The notes beneath the pieces were generated by a model that saw only the letters and a list, made by a program, of their open reading frames with translations, was not told the DNA's origin and searched no databases. Positions 1 to 8,956 of a DNA stretch of 53,943 bases are shown here, in pieces. Position 1 is the stretch's first letter; every line of letters begins with the position of its first letter. The position numbers were made by a program, and so were the translations under genes. Source of the stretch: Aminivibrio sp. (lineage in GTDB: Bacteria; Synergistota; Synergistia; Synergistales; Aminobacteriaceae); the NCBI RefSeq assembly GCF_016756745.1, contig NZ_JAESIH010000070.1:1-53943 (forward strand), given 5' to 3'.

Positions 1-770
1 GGCTTCACGCCCGAAGGATCTCGCTCTTGCCTGCCGTTCTGAGGGGGGCTTCACGCCCGATCGCGCAGCATCCCCGAAGGGGGAGGATCTCCGGTTTGAT
101 TTCTTCGTCCCTCAAGACCGAGATTCTTCGGGCTTCGCCCTCAGAATGACAACAAGGGGCAGACCCTTCGGCCAAGAAGGCCGGCCTCAGGATGACAAAC
201 AAAAGCCCCCGGCGACGTTTTTTTTGTCGTCCTGACGGCGTACTTTTTGCCGGAAGGACCTCGGGCTTGTCCTTGCCTGTCATCCTGAGGGCGGCGTCAC
301 GCCCGATCGCGAAGCATCCCCGAAGGGGGAGGACCTCGGGCTTGATTTCTTCGTCCCTCAAGACCGAGATTCTTCGGGCTTCGCCCTCAGAATGACAACA
401 AGGGCCAGATCCTTCGGCCAAGAAGGCCGCCCTCAGAATGACAAACAAAAGCCTCCGCGACGTTTTTTTTGTCGTCCTGACGGCGTACTTTTTGCCGGAA
501 GGACCTCGGGTTTGATTTCTTCGTCCCTCAAGACCGAGATTCTTCGGGCTTCGCCCTCAGAATGACAACAAGGGGCAGACCCTTCGGCCAAGAAGGCCGG
601 CCTCAGGATGACAAACAAAAGCCTCCGCGACGTTTTTTTTGTCGTCCTGACGGCGTACTTTTTGCCGGAAGGACCTCGGGCTTGATTTCTTCGTCCCTCA
701 AGACCGAGATTCTTCGGGCTTCGCCCTCAGAATGACAGCGAGGGGAAAATCTTGGGGTTGATTTAGGGGG
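1..770. repeat. Interspersed-repeat array, left
   Basis: No gene is supported here. The stretch is made of shuffled short modules: 'GGGCTTCGCCCTCAGAATG' followed by ACAACAAGG, a 'CTTCGGCCAAGAAGGCCGG' module ending CCTCAGGATGAC, and a module beginning TCGTCCTGACGGCG. A block of about 170 bp that includes the T-rich 'GCGACGTTTTTTTTGTCG' hairpin occurs near 195, 440 and 610. Modules occur in both orientations (TCATCCTGAG against CTCAGGATGA), so long hairpins can form. Open frames in it are low-complexity and recur in several frames, which argues against coding. Confidence 0.9.
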
Positions 771-857
771 CGCCCGCCCCCGGATTTTTCGCTCTGCCCA
801 GAAAGACAAACTTGATAAGAAAAGAAGACTATTTTTTAGAACAATCGGTTTTCCGGC

Positions 858-885
858 TTGACGCCCTCTGATTTTTGTGTAAAAT
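858..885 (+). promoter_or_regulatory. Promoter of the tRNA cluster
   Basis: TTGACG (858-863) and TAAAAT (880-885) are separated by 16 bp and lie 28 bp before the first tRNA. This fits a sigma-70 promoter driving all three tRNAs. Confidence 0.7.
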
Positions 886-912
886 AATCACTTGCGCACG
901 CCGGAAAGAGTC

Positions 913-988
913 GAGCCGTTAGCTCAGCTGGCAGAGCACCGGACTTTTAATCCGGGTGTCGTGGGTTCGACTCCCACACGGCTCACCA
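913..988 (+). tRNA. tRNA-Lys (TTT)
   Basis: A complete 76-nt cloverleaf. The acceptor stem GAGCCGT pairs with ACGGCTC, the anticodon loop is CTTTTAA (anticodon TTT), the T arm is GTGGGTTCGACTCCCAC, and CCA is encoded at 986-988. It is the first of three closely spaced tRNAs. Confidence 0.97.
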
Positions 989-995
989 GTTTTAC

Positions 996-1071
996 GGTCC
1001 CATCGTCCAGTGGCCTAGGACACAGCCCTTTCAAGGCTGTGACACGGGTTCGAATCCCGTTGGGACCGCCA
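996..1071 (+). tRNA. tRNA-Glu (TTC)
   Basis: A 76-nt cloverleaf. The acceptor GGTCCCA pairs with TGGGACC, the anticodon loop is CTTTCAA (anticodon TTC), the T-loop sequence is GGGTTCGAATCCC, discriminator G and CCA are encoded. It lies 7 nt after tRNA-Lys, so the two are probably co-transcribed. Confidence 0.97.
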
Positions 1072-1083
1072 TTTTTGTTACGC

Positions 1084-1159
1084 GCCGGTGTAGCTCAGTT
1101 GGCAGAGCAGCGCACTCGTAATGCGCAGGTCGGCAGTTCAAGTCTGCCCGCCGGCTCCA
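1084..1159 (+). tRNA. tRNA-Thr (CGT)
   Basis: A 76-nt cloverleaf. The acceptor GCCGGTG pairs with CGCCGGC (one G-T pair), the anticodon stem GCGCA/TGCGC encloses the loop CTCGTAA (anticodon CGT), and CCA is encoded at 1157-1159. It lies 12 nt after tRNA-Glu. Confidence 0.97.
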
Positions 1160-1169
1160 GTAATAGCAA

Positions 1170-1202
1170 GGGTTCCCGAGATGTGCGGGGGCCCTCTTTC
1201 TG
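1170..1202 (+). terminator. Possible terminator of the tRNA operon
   Basis: An imperfect stem (GGG..CCC against GGG..CCC, 1170-1194) is followed by TCTTTCTG. The T tract is short, so this is only a candidate. Nothing else is evident between 1160 and the next gene at 1356. Confidence 0.3.
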
Positions 1203-1355
1203 TATGTCCCGGATTCCTCATAGCTTCCCGTTTCCCCGGTAAATACCCCCCGAATCACCGGCGCCTCCTCCGGCCGATTCCGGAAAGAACGTCTCCGATA
1301 AGCCCCTTTTCATGTTATCATCGTCGCATAAAAAATTCGCTCTGCGGAGGCTATT

Positions 1356-2006
1356 GTGCCCAGAAAAAGAATTCTCCTCGTGCGCCATGGAAAGACGGAA
1401 TGGAACGGGTTCTCCCGTTTCCAGGGAAAAAGCGACGTCCCCCTCGATGACGAAGGAAAATGCCAGGCAGAGCTGCTGGCGGCAAGACTGGCGGGCTGGG
1501 AACCTGCCGCCGTATTTTCGAGTACCCTGTCGAGGGCCCGGGAGACGGCGGAAGTTCTCGTGTCCCGCAATCCCGGAGTTTCTCCCCTTCTCCGGGAGAA
1601 CCTGGCCGAGAGTGGCTTCGGAACCTGGGAAGGCCGTTCGATCCACGAGATAGAGTCCGCCGACCCCGAGTCCTTCCGCCGGTGGATGGACTCTCCCTTC
1701 GAAAATCCCCCTCCAGGAGGCGAATCCTTTGCTTCCGTGGAATTCCGGGTGAGGTCGGCTCTGGACGAAATCCTGTCAACTGATGGGGAAAGGATAGTGG
1801 TCGTGAGCCACGGAGGAATCCTCCGGGCCATGCTGGTCCTTCTGCTGGACCTCCCTCTTCGGACGGTCTGGAGAATGAAAATCGCCAACTGCTCGCTCAC
1901 GGGCATCGACGTGGGAAAGAGAGGTGCTTCCCTCGCCTTTCTGAACGACGACCTGCACACGAGGATGTCCGGGGAGGGGACGGAAATACCGCTTCTTCCC
2001 GTTTAG
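1356..2006 (+). CDS. Histidine phosphatase family protein (phosphoglycerate mutase-like)
   Basis: A 216-residue member of the branch-1 histidine phosphatase superfamily, which transfers phosphate from a small substrate through a phospho-histidine. The motif LLVRHGKTEWN holds the nucleophile His11, the distal VVVSHGGILRAM holds His152, and the basic/Glu residues of the pocket appear in RARETAEVL. Length fits cofactor-dependent phosphoglycerate mutase-like phosphatases and CobC-type alpha-ribazole phosphatases; the sequence alone does not decide between them, and no cobalamin gene is nearby. The GTG start is chosen because GCGGAGG (1344-1350) is well placed and the RHG motif then begins at residue 10. 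It is followed 60 bp later by the sigma factor gene. Confidence 0.85.
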   Translation: MPRKRILLVRHGKTEWNGFSRFQGKSDVPLDDEGKCQAELLAARLAGWEPAAVFSSTLSRARETAEVLVSRNPGVSPLLRENLAESGFGTWEGRSIHEIESADPESFRRWMDSPFENPPPGGESFASVEFRVRSALDEILSTDGERIVVVSHGGILRAMLVLLLDLPLRTVWRMKIANCSLTGIDVGKRGASLAFLNDDLHTRMSGEGTEIPLLPV

Positions 2007-2066
2007 ACTTCTCTTCCTGTTGCTGATACAATTGACCGTGTTGCGAAACAAAGGAGGCGCAGGGCC

Positions 2067-2753
2067 ATGCCCGACCGGGAGCAGGATGTGAATACCGGGG
2101 AACTCCATGTCTTCCCTGGAAAACAGGAGGTAGAAAGTCGTGTCCTTCCGGGACGAAGGGAGTCCCGGGGTCAGTCCGGCAATGAAAGAAGCCTTTCCCC
2201 CGAAAGGGAAGAAGAATTGTGGCGAAGGCTCTCCGCCTTGGGCGACGAGGATGCCAGGGACGAGATCATCATAGCCTACAGACCCCTTGTCTTCTGGCTG
2301 GCCCGGAAATTCCGCGTTCGGCCGTCCTCCTACCAGGATCTCATCCAGGAGGGAATGGTGGCGCTGATCCGCGCTGTGGACAAGTTCGAGCCCGAGCGCC
2401 ATCTCCGGTTCACCACCTACGCCTTCTACCGGATCAAGGGACAGATGGTGAATTTTCTCCAGAGGAGCGAGCTCAAGGCCCCCATTCCTGTGGACGACGA
2501 CTATCTCATGCCTGAGGATTCCTTCGCCCCGGATTCCTTCGAAACCCTCATCGCCGTTTCAGAGGAAATGCACCGTCTTCCCGCCAGGGAGGAAGACGTG
2601 GTGCAGGCGCTCCTCGTGGAAGGCCGGGACGCGAAGGATGTCGCCAGGAAGCGGGGCATCGACATCAGCCATGTCTATCGGCTCAAGCGGAACGGGGTGG
2701 CGAAGCTGCGCAAGCGGCTCAGCCCGGAGGGAGACACCACAAACAGGGCCTGA
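2067..2753 (+). CDS. RNA polymerase sigma-70 family factor (SigH-like)
   Basis: A 228-residue alternative sigma factor. After a charged N-terminal tail of about 40 residues comes region 2, including YQDLIQEGMVALIRAVDKFE and the -10-reading segment LRFTTYAFYRIKGQMVNFLQ. A linker follows, then a C-terminal helix-turn-helix (AKDVARKRGIDISHVYRLKR) that would read the -35 box. Size and the region 2 sequence resemble the sigma-30/SigH (Spo0H) group rather than an ECF factor. AGGAGG lies upstream of the ATG. No anti-sigma gene is recognisable beside it, although the next gene encodes a one-TM protein. The target regulon cannot be told from the window. Confidence 0.85.
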   Translation: MPDREQDVNTGELHVFPGKQEVESRVLPGRRESRGQSGNERSLSPEREEELWRRLSALGDEDARDEIIIAYRPLVFWLARKFRVRPSSYQDLIQEGMVALIRAVDKFEPERHLRFTTYAFYRIKGQMVNFLQRSELKAPIPVDDDYLMPEDSFAPDSFETLIAVSEEMHRLPAREEDVVQALLVEGRDAKDVARKRGIDISHVYRLKRNGVAKLRKRLSPEGDTTNRA

Positions 2754-2806
2754 AACGGGATAAAGATAATGCGGCACAGACTCTTATCTCCCGGAGGGAC
2801 TGCAAC

Positions 2807-3412
2807 ATGGAAAAAAAGATCGCCCGAATAGTCCGGTGGCTCGACAGATGTTCCAAGGCTTGTTCTGCAAAGTCATGGCAGAGCGCTCTTCTTGACATGG
2901 AATGCGCCAAGGCCGAACTTGACGAAGCCAGGAGCGAGCTTTGGGCCAGGGCGGAGGGAAGTTCCCAGGCATCTCCCGTGATCCGGAAAGTTGGGCGGAT
3001 CAGCCTTGCAGCCGCGCTGGGCCTCTTTCTTGTCCTCTCGGTTGCCGGCCCCCTCTCGGTCCAGACAGCCCGGGAAACGGTGTCCGTTGCGTCAGGCCCC
3101 TCTCTCGAGTGGGTCTCCACCGATGAAAAAGCTCTTCTGTCCGCCCTTCGGCGGAGCCTGAGCGACGCTAATATGGCCCGTCTTTCCACGGAACAGGGGG
3201 AAGAACCTCCGGCCCGTGAGTCAGTGGCTTCGCCTGCTGTACGACCGGCTGACAACAGGAGGAATCTGTCCGTCCGCCAGGGAAGGAAAAATGGAAACCT
3301 GCAGATTGACTCCTCTTCCGGCAGGGAATTTGATACAATAATAAATCTGGTGCAGATAGGGCAAAAGGCGCTTCGGGAAAGAGAGTCCGCGATTCGTTTC
3401 GATGCCCCGTAA
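2807..3412 (+). CDS. Hypothetical one-TM membrane protein
   Basis: A 201-residue protein of unrecognised family. Residues 1-60 are charged and helical with several Cys/Trp (RWLDRCSKACSAKSW). One hydrophobic segment lies at about residues 66-86 (SLAAALGLFLVLSVAGPLSV), and the C-terminal half is polar and low in complexity, ending RESAIRFDAP. This suggests a small cytoplasmic domain, one membrane anchor and an extracytoplasmic tail. CCGGAGGG precedes the ATG. It sits between the sigma gene (53 bp before) and bamA (38 bp after). An anti-sigma role is conceivable from topology and position, but no anti-sigma motif is visible. Confidence 0.65.
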   Translation: MEKKIARIVRWLDRCSKACSAKSWQSALLDMECAKAELDEARSELWARAEGSSQASPVIRKVGRISLAAALGLFLVLSVAGPLSVQTARETVSVASGPSLEWVSTDEKALLSALRRSLSDANMARLSTEQGEEPPARESVASPAVRPADNRRNLSVRQGRKNGNLQIDSSSGREFDTIINLVQIGQKALRERESAIRFDAP

Positions 3413-3450
3413 CGAAGATTTTTCTCAATTTCCGGAAGGAGAGATCGTGT

Positions 3451-5235
3451 GTGAATGTAGATCTTAAAAAACCGTGGCGGGTCCTGGTGTTCCTCTTTGC
3501 GGTGCTCATGTTGCCGAATGCAGCCGGCTTTGCCGCCGAACCCCTTGTTTCTTCCCTCGCCGTGGAGGGAAACAACCACGTGGTGGCGGAGCATATTCTC
3601 GGGGTCGTGGCTACCCGGGTCGGGGAACCCCTCAGCAGAGAGCAGCTTCAGTCGGACGTGGAGGCCATTTACAATCTCGGTTTTTTCTCTTTCGTGGACA
3701 TCAACCTTCAGAACATAGCCGGAGGAGTCGGTGTAACCTATATCGTGAAGGAGAACCCGGTGGTCGAACAGATCACCTTTTCCGGCAACAACATCTATAA
3801 GGACGAGGAGCTCATGAAGGTCGTCTTCACCATGCCCGGCACGGTGTTCAACAGAGTCTTCTTCCGGAACGACCTTGACCGGATCCAGGAAAAATACCAC
3901 AAGGACGGCTACGTCATGGTCAAGATCGCCGACGTTGTTGTGGAAGGCGGCCTTATCGACGTGAAGATTGTGGAGCCGAAAGTAGGCAACATCATAATCC
4001 AGGGGAACAAAAAGACGAAGACCAAGGTCATTGCCCGGGAGATCAAGCTGAAGAAGGGCGATCCGTTCAACGCGACCATACTGCGCCATTCTTTGAATAA
4101 ACTCCAAAACAAGGGGTTTTTCGAGGATGTCAATGTGGGTTTCGAACCGGGAGATGATCCGGAACATGAAACGGATATCATTGTCACCGTCGTGGAGCAG
4201 AAGACAGGAAGCATTGGAATTTCGATGGGCCACGGTACTTCCAGCGGCTGGTCCGGAGGCATAACCTACACCGATACCAACTGGCGGGGACTGGGGCATA
4301 TAGCTGAAACGGGTTTTGAGCTCGGAGACAATGAACAGTACTGGATATCCTACACGGAACCTTATATGGATGCTGATACCTATGGCTGGAAGGTCGGGAT
4401 TTACAAACGGAAATGGGAAGACAAGTATTACTATTACGATAACGTAAAACGACTGGAATACAATGATGATGTCCAGGGGATCTATTTCGGCGCGGGAAAA
4501 AAATTCAGGAGGGACGACCGGTTCAGCTGGTATCTGACGTTTGACTGGCGGGACGCTGATTTCACGAATGTTCAACCGGTTCTTCCGGAATACAAGGACT
4601 ACGAAAAGAACCTTTTAAAGGGCAGGGTTTTTTCCCTCACCGGGACGCTTACAAGAAACAATTCCGATCCATACCTTAGTTACCCCAAGGGCGACATTAT
4701 CGATCTCAACGTCGAGCATGCCCTGGAGGCCCTCGGGGGAGATTATGGCTATACGAAGTACTGGCTGCAGGCCAGGTATTATACCCCCTTCAAGGGGTTG
4801 GGGGACCTTATTGACACCCAGTTCGGTTCAGAAGACAACCCGGCTATTTTTGCGGCAAGGATGCGGATAGGCTTCTCATCCGGACTCATGCCCACGTCTT
4901 CTCTGTATTCCCTGGGGGGCTCCAATACAATCCGAGGGTACGACAGCGGCACTTTTGAAGGAACCGAGATGTTCCTTGGCAATGCTGAATTGCGCATACC
5001 GGTCGATAAAGCTTTCGGTGTGGTGGTATTTTATGATACGGGAAATGCCTGGACCGACGAGGAAAACAGACCCTACGGATCTTCCGCCGAGAGCGGGAGC
5101 TTCAGCCTCTCCGATCTGCACAGTTCATGGGGATTCGGCGTTCGGGTCAAGACTCCTTTGGGCAACGTTCGAGTCGACTACGCCACTGGGGACTATGAAT
5201 CCCAAACCCATTTCGGCTTCGGGGATATGTTCTAG
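3451..5235 (+). CDS. bamA: BamA/Omp85 outer-membrane protein assembly factor
   Basis: A 594-residue Omp85 protein that would fold beta-barrel proteins into the outer membrane. It has a signal peptide (residues 1-29, cleavage after GFAA). Three POTRA repeats follow at about 31-105, 106-182 and 183-260, each with the pattern 'beta, gly-asn, helix, L..GFF..V', for example LVSSLAVEGNNHVV and VGNIIIQGNKKTKTKV. A 16-strand-type barrel runs from about 261 to the end, with the conserved loop motif GGSNTIRGYDSG and a terminal aromatic (GFGDMF) acting as the beta signal. E. coli BamA has five POTRAs and about 810 residues, so this is a short form. The GTG start follows GGAAGGAGAG at a good distance. 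It opens the lipid A operon, an arrangement common in diderm anaerobes. Confidence 0.95.
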   Translation: MNVDLKKPWRVLVFLFAVLMLPNAAGFAAEPLVSSLAVEGNNHVVAEHILGVVATRVGEPLSREQLQSDVEAIYNLGFFSFVDINLQNIAGGVGVTYIVKENPVVEQITFSGNNIYKDEELMKVVFTMPGTVFNRVFFRNDLDRIQEKYHKDGYVMVKIADVVVEGGLIDVKIVEPKVGNIIIQGNKKTKTKVIAREIKLKKGDPFNATILRHSLNKLQNKGFFEDVNVGFEPGDDPEHETDIIVTVVEQKTGSIGISMGHGTSSGWSGGITYTDTNWRGLGHIAETGFELGDNEQYWISYTEPYMDADTYGWKVGIYKRKWEDKYYYYDNVKRLEYNDDVQGIYFGAGKKFRRDDRFSWYLTFDWRDADFTNVQPVLPEYKDYEKNLLKGRVFSLTGTLTRNNSDPYLSYPKGDIIDLNVEHALEALGGDYGYTKYWLQARYYTPFKGLGDLIDTQFGSEDNPAIFAARMRIGFSSGLMPTSSLYSLGGSNTIRGYDSGTFEGTEMFLGNAELRIPVDKAFGVVVFYDTGNAWTDEENRPYGSSAESGSFSLSDLHSSWGFGVRVKTPLGNVRVDYATGDYESQTHFGFGDMF

Positions 5236-5292
5236 TGGAGCGGGGGACGGAGCACGGTGTCCCCGGCGGGGGAATCATTGGGAGGCAGGATA

Positions 5293-6531
5293 ATGATATT
5301 GCGGGCTGTGGCGGTGCTGGTCCTCGCCGCAGCCCTCCTTTTCCCGGATCCGGGCGGAGCGGCTGTCGTCATTGAAGGAGCGCCCCTCTGGCTCAGGAAA
5401 AGGATGGAGCGGAGTGCCGCCACAGTCTGGGCGGAAATCCGGCAGGACGGTTCTTCCTCGGCAAGTGACGGCCTTCGCCTGCTTTCACTGGTGGCGGAGA
5501 GGGTTTTCGCCGGGTATTCGGTGGTGGATTCCTTTTACCGCGGAGAAGATGCCGTCTTGCGGCTCAGGCCCGTGGAAAGAACAGCATCCTGGCGGGTGGA
5601 GATCTTCCAGCCCCAGCTCGCTTCACCCGTAGGGGGGTGGTTCCGGGAGGATGTTTCCGGACTCGGAGAAAAGATCAGAACCCACTTGGGTGATCTTCCT
5701 GTGGATGCCCTTTCCTGGGCGGACACCCCCCTCAAAGAGCTCATCGATACGCTCTGTTCCCCCCGCCTCCCCGGCTGGAGCGCCTCGCTGCTCGTGAGGC
5801 TCGAACAGGAGGGGCCCATCCTCAGGGTATCGTTTATTCCCCGGCCCCCCTTTGTCCTGGCGGTGGTTCCCAGGGTCTCGTCAGACACCCTTCCGGTGAT
5901 GCTCCGGTCCGACCTGAACGAAAACATCCTGCGGACCCTTTCGCCGGTGGTGGGGCTGCCCATCGAATGGGTCTCCGCCCACAGTGAAAAGGTAGAAGAG
6001 ATGGCCGCCGAATCGCTCCGGCAGACGAATATCGTGGGGAACACCCGGTCCGTTGTGGACGTGTCCTTCAAGCCCGCCCAGATTGCGACGGCCGACGCCT
6101 TTGTGGACAGCCCCAAGTATTCCGTCCGCGCATGGGTGGCCGCCTATGCCGGATCCGATACGAAATACCCGGAAATCGGCCTCCACGCGGGAAGAAAATT
6201 TCTTCCCGTATCGGGATGGGACATGGAGTTGTACGGCGAATGGATTCTGACCGCCAATGATTTTACCCTCGAAAGCCGCTGGGGGATTCGCTGGAGTCCC
6301 TGGAAAAATGTCCTTGCCGGGGTCGAACAGGCATATCCAGGCAACGTCACCTGGTACCGCCTCTGGATTGAAGGGGGTGTGCGGGCCCCCTACCTCTGGT
6401 GGCGGGTCAGCGAGGACGGGGATCACCACGCTGGGGCGGGGTACCGGTTGAACCGGAGGATTTCACTGGAAATTTACTACGACGGCCGCGACGATGACAA
6501 GATCAGCATCAGGGCGCTGAGCGACCTCTGA
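5293..6531 (+). CDS. Hypothetical exported protein between bamA and lpxD
   Basis: A 412-residue exported protein of no family I recognise. It starts at an ATG preceded by GGGAGGCAGG and has a signal peptide (residues 1-22, ...[16 protein letters not shown]). The middle (about 60-260) is mixed alpha/beta, with a segment ([20 protein letters not shown]) reminiscent of a POTRA-like fold. The C-terminal 130 residues alternate aromatic and polar residues ([41 protein letters not shown]) as in outer-membrane or periplasmic beta-rich domains. It ends in Leu, not Phe, so a canonical barrel end is absent. Its position 57 bp after bamA and 31 bp before lpxD suggests a lineage-specific role in envelope assembly. 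Confidence 0.7.
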   Translation: MILRAVAVLVLAAALLFPDPGGAAVVIEGAPLWLRKRMERSAATVWAEIRQDGSSSASDGLRLLSLVAERVFAGYSVVDSFYRGEDAVLRLRPVERTASWRVEIFQPQLASPVGGWFREDVSGLGEKIRTHLGDLPVDALSWADTPLKELIDTLCSPRLPGWSASLLVRLEQEGPILRVSFIPRPPFVLAVVPRVSSDTLPVMLRSDLNENILRTLSPVVGLPIEWVSAHSEKVEEMAAESLRQTNIVGNTRSVVDVSFKPAQIATADAFVDSPKYSVRAWVAAYAGSDTKYPEIGLHAGRKFLPVSGWDMELYGEWILTANDFTLESRWGIRWSPWKNVLAGVEQAYPGNVTWYRLWIEGGVRAPYLWWRVSEDGDHHAGAGYRLNRRISLEIYYDGRDDDKISIRALSDL

Positions 6532-6562
6532 ACGCTGCCGGCGCAAAACGGAGAGAGAGAAT

Positions 6563-7630
6563 ATGAACAGTGAAAGAAAACAACTGGGTGAAATTGCCCG
6601 GATACTCAGAGGAACGGTCGTCGGCGACCCCGCTGCTGAAGTAAACCGGCCGGCCTCGCCGAGCGGAGCTCTCGCCGGGGATATCTGCGCTGTGTGGGAT
6701 GTCCGGGACCTGGAAAAAATCAAGGCCGGGGTTCACCTCGTTGCTTCCCCTGATGCCTTTGCCTCCCGGCCCGGACTGTCCGGAATTTCGGTGAACGACC
6801 CTCGGGCAGCCTTTCCGGCCCTACTTTCCCTTTTCGCGCCCGTCAGAAAGGGCGGGGGAATCCATCCGTCTGCGGTGGTTTCTCATCTGGCCACCGTCTC
6901 TCCCGACGCATGGATCGGGCCTCTCTGCGTGGTGGAAGACGGCGCCGTGATCGGGGAAGGAGTCCGGCTCAGGGCCAATGTCTTCGTGGGCGAGGAATGT
7001 GTCCTCGGTTCGGGAACGGTGGTCGAACCCGGAGCGGTCCTCCTCGAAAAAGTCCGTACCGGAAAGAATTGCCTCATCCACGGGGGTGCGGTCCTGGGGT
7101 GCGACGGTTTCGGTATTGTCCCAGCGGAGGAGGGGAACGGCCCCGTCAAAATTCCCCAACTCGGCGGCGTGGTTCTCGGCGACGAGGTGGAGATCGGAGC
7201 CTGCACCACCGTGGACCGGGGAACCCTGGACGACACGATCGTGGGCAGTTTCACCAAAGTGGATGACCATGCCCATATCGCCCACAATGTGGTTATCGGA
7301 AAAAACTGCATTATGGTGGCCATGACGGGCATCGCCGGAAGCGCCGTCCTCGAGGACAACGTCATCATGGCGGCCAGAAGCGGTGTGAATGACCATACGC
7401 GGATCGGCAGGGGGGCTACCGTGGCCGCAAACGCCGGTGCCGTCAAGGATGTGCCTCCCGGAAAGGTGGTGTCCGGGTTCCCTGCCAGGGACCACTGGGA
7501 GAACTTCCGGGTCCAGGCGGCCCAGCAGCGTCTGCCGGAGTTGCTCCTCCGGGTCCGGAAGCTCGAGCAGGCGGTGTTTTCTCAGGAGGAATGCCGCCCG
7601 GGAAAAAAACGGAACGGAGACGGGCAGTAA
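6563..7630 (+). CDS. lpxD: UDP-3-O-acylglucosamine N-acyltransferase LpxD
   Basis: A 355-residue enzyme of lipid A synthesis that N-acylates UDP-3-O-acyl-glucosamine from acyl-ACP in the cytoplasm. Residues 1-95 form the uridine-binding domain. From about 100 to 320 hexapeptide repeats ([IV]G.xx) build a left-handed beta helix. The motif [12 protein letters not shown] contains the catalytic His241, equivalent to His239 of E. coli. A C-terminal helix ([15 protein letters not shown]) supports trimer packing. GGAGAGAGAG precedes the ATG. Its stop codon overlaps the start of lpxC by one base, indicating translational coupling. Confidence 0.96.
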   Translation: MNSERKQLGEIARILRGTVVGDPAAEVNRPASPSGALAGDICAVWDVRDLEKIKAGVHLVASPDAFASRPGLSGISVNDPRAAFPALLSLFAPVRKGGGIHPSAVVSHLATVSPDAWIGPLCVVEDGAVIGEGVRLRANVFVGEECVLGSGTVVEPGAVLLEKVRTGKNCLIHGGAVLGCDGFGIVPAEEGNGPVKIPQLGGVVLGDEVEIGACTTVDRGTLDDTIVGSFTKVDDHAHIAHNVVIGKNCIMVAMTGIAGSAVLEDNVIMAARSGVNDHTRIGRGATVAANAGAVKDVPPGKVVSGFPARDHWENFRVQAAQQRLPELLLRVRKLEQAVFSQEECRPGKKRNGDGQ

Positions 7631-8499
7631 TGGAGTACCGTCTGCTCACCAGGGAGATTGTTTTTTCCGGAAAGGGACTCCACACGGGAGAAGACTGCCG
7701 CGCGACCTTGTCGCCCGGCCGTTCCGGGGAAGGGGTGACGGTGGGCCGGGGGGGGGAAGCTTTCCCTCTCGCCGGTTGCACTTTCTCCGGTACAGGGCGG
7801 GGGACGGAAGTCTTCCTTCCCGGCGGCCAGTCCGTCAAGACCCCGGAGCATCTTTTTGCCGCCCTCTACGGCCTCGGCATCTGGTCTGTCCGCATTTCGG
7901 CGGAAGGACCGGAGGTTCCCGCCCTGGACGGCTGTTCCGCCGCCTTCGCGGAGGCCCTCCTGGCAGGATCACGGCCGGTAGCGGAAGGGGAAGAACAGCC
8001 GGAACCTTTTGCCCTTTCCACCCCCATCGCCGTCGAAGATTCGGCCCGCAACGCCCTGGTGTTCGCCTTCCCTTCCGGCGAGCTGTCCCTTTCTTACGTC
8101 ATTACCTACGAAGGCACTCCCATAGGGACCCAGGCGGCAGACTTCCGACTTTCTCCGGGAAGCTTCGGTGCCTTTCTTGCCCCTTCCCGCACCTTCGCCC
8201 TCGCATCGGAAGTACAGTCCCTTCTCGACCGGGGGCTGGCGAAAGGGGGAAGCCCGGAAAACGCCGTGGTGGTGGGAGAAACATCCGTTTCCGCCGCCGG
8301 AGGGCTTCGGTTCCCCGATGAATTCGTCCGCCACAAGATTCTCGACCTCCTGGGCGATCTCTACCTTCTCGGCTGCCCTCTCCGGGCCCGGGTGGTCGCC
8401 CTGCGGGCCGGTCACGCCCTGCACTGCCGCCTCGCAGAGAACCTGTTGTTTCTGTCCTGTTCCAGACATTTCCCAAAAAAGGAGACGAACCATGTTTGA
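7630..8499 (+). CDS. lpxC: UDP-3-O-acyl-N-acetylglucosamine deacetylase LpxC
   Basis: A 289-residue zinc deacetylase that catalyses the committed step of lipid A synthesis. The two-domain LpxC fold is recognisable. KTPEHLFAALYGLG carries the first zinc-binding His and PALDGCSAAFAEAL corresponds to the E..LDGSA segment. FPDEFVRHKILDLLGDLYLLG provides the second His and the Asp ligand, and AGHALHCRLAENL has the general-acid His. The ATG at 7630 overlaps the lpxD stop and fits the family N-terminus (LTREIVFSGKGLHTGE); an ATG 39 bp further up is in frame but less likely. It overlaps fabZ by 8 bp. Confidence 0.96.
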   Translation: MEYRLLTREIVFSGKGLHTGEDCRATLSPGRSGEGVTVGRGGEAFPLAGCTFSGTGRGTEVFLPGGQSVKTPEHLFAALYGLGIWSVRISAEGPEVPALDGCSAAFAEALLAGSRPVAEGEEQPEPFALSTPIAVEDSARNALVFAFPSGELSLSYVITYEGTPIGTQAADFRLSPGSFGAFLAPSRTFALASEVQSLLDRGLAKGGSPENAVVVGETSVSAAGGLRFPDEFVRHKILDLLGDLYLLGCPLRARVVALRAGHALHCRLAENLLFLSCSRHFPKKETNHV

Positions 8500-8956
8500 C
8501 ATCCAGAAAATCATGAAGTGTCTTCCCCACAGGTACCCTTTTCTTCTCGTGGACAGGGTGCTTGAAATTGACGAGCAGCACGCCGTGGGCATCAAAAACG
8601 TCACCATTAACGAGCCCTTCTTCCAGGGGCATTTCCCCTCCGAGCCGGTCATGCCCGGTGTCCTCGTCCTTGAGGCCATGGGACAGGTGGCGGCCATGAT
8701 GATATCCACCCTGCCCGGAAGCGAAAACCTCATCACTTTCCTCACCGGGGTGGAGAAGGCAAAGTTCAGGAAGCCGGTGAAACCGGGCGACCAGCTCGTC
8801 ACCACCGCGGAGATGATAAAACGCAGGGGGAAGATGGGCAAGGTCCGTACCGTGGGCCGCATCGACGGGGCCGTGGCCGCCGAAGCGGAGTTCAGCTTCG
8901 TGGCCGCTGAAACCCTGGACGCTCCTGCCGGGAAGGAGGAGACCGAAAAAGCATGA
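8492..8956 (+). CDS. fabZ: 3-hydroxyacyl-ACP dehydratase FabZ
   Basis: A 154-residue hot-dog fold dehydratase of type II fatty acid synthesis. The active-site His lies in LPHRYPFLLVDRV and the Glu in PGVLVLEAMGQVA, within the family signature GHFPSEPVMPGVL. Residues after about 140 form a short charged tail (PAGKEETEKA) beyond the usual end. GGAG is placed 8 bp before the ATG, inside the end of lpxC. FabZ competes with LpxA/LpxC for 3-hydroxyacyl-ACP, so its place between them is the usual arrangement for balancing lipid A and phospholipid. It shares ATGA with lpxA. Confidence 0.96.
   Translation: MFDIQKIMKCLPHRYPFLLVDRVLEIDEQHAVGIKNVTINEPFFQGHFPSEPVMPGVLVLEAMGQVAAMMISTLPGSENLITFLTGVEKAKFRKPVKPGDQLVTTAEMIKRRGKMGKVRTVGRIDGAVAAEAEFSFVAAETLDAPAGKEETEKA

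Noticed and set aside
892-1242. Open frame through the tRNA cluster
   Set aside because: It reads through three clear tRNA genes.
2719-4575. 618-codon open frame on the minus strand opposite bamA
   Set aside because: It lies wholly over bamA and its upstream neighbour, has no family motifs and mirrors the codon bias of the real genes.
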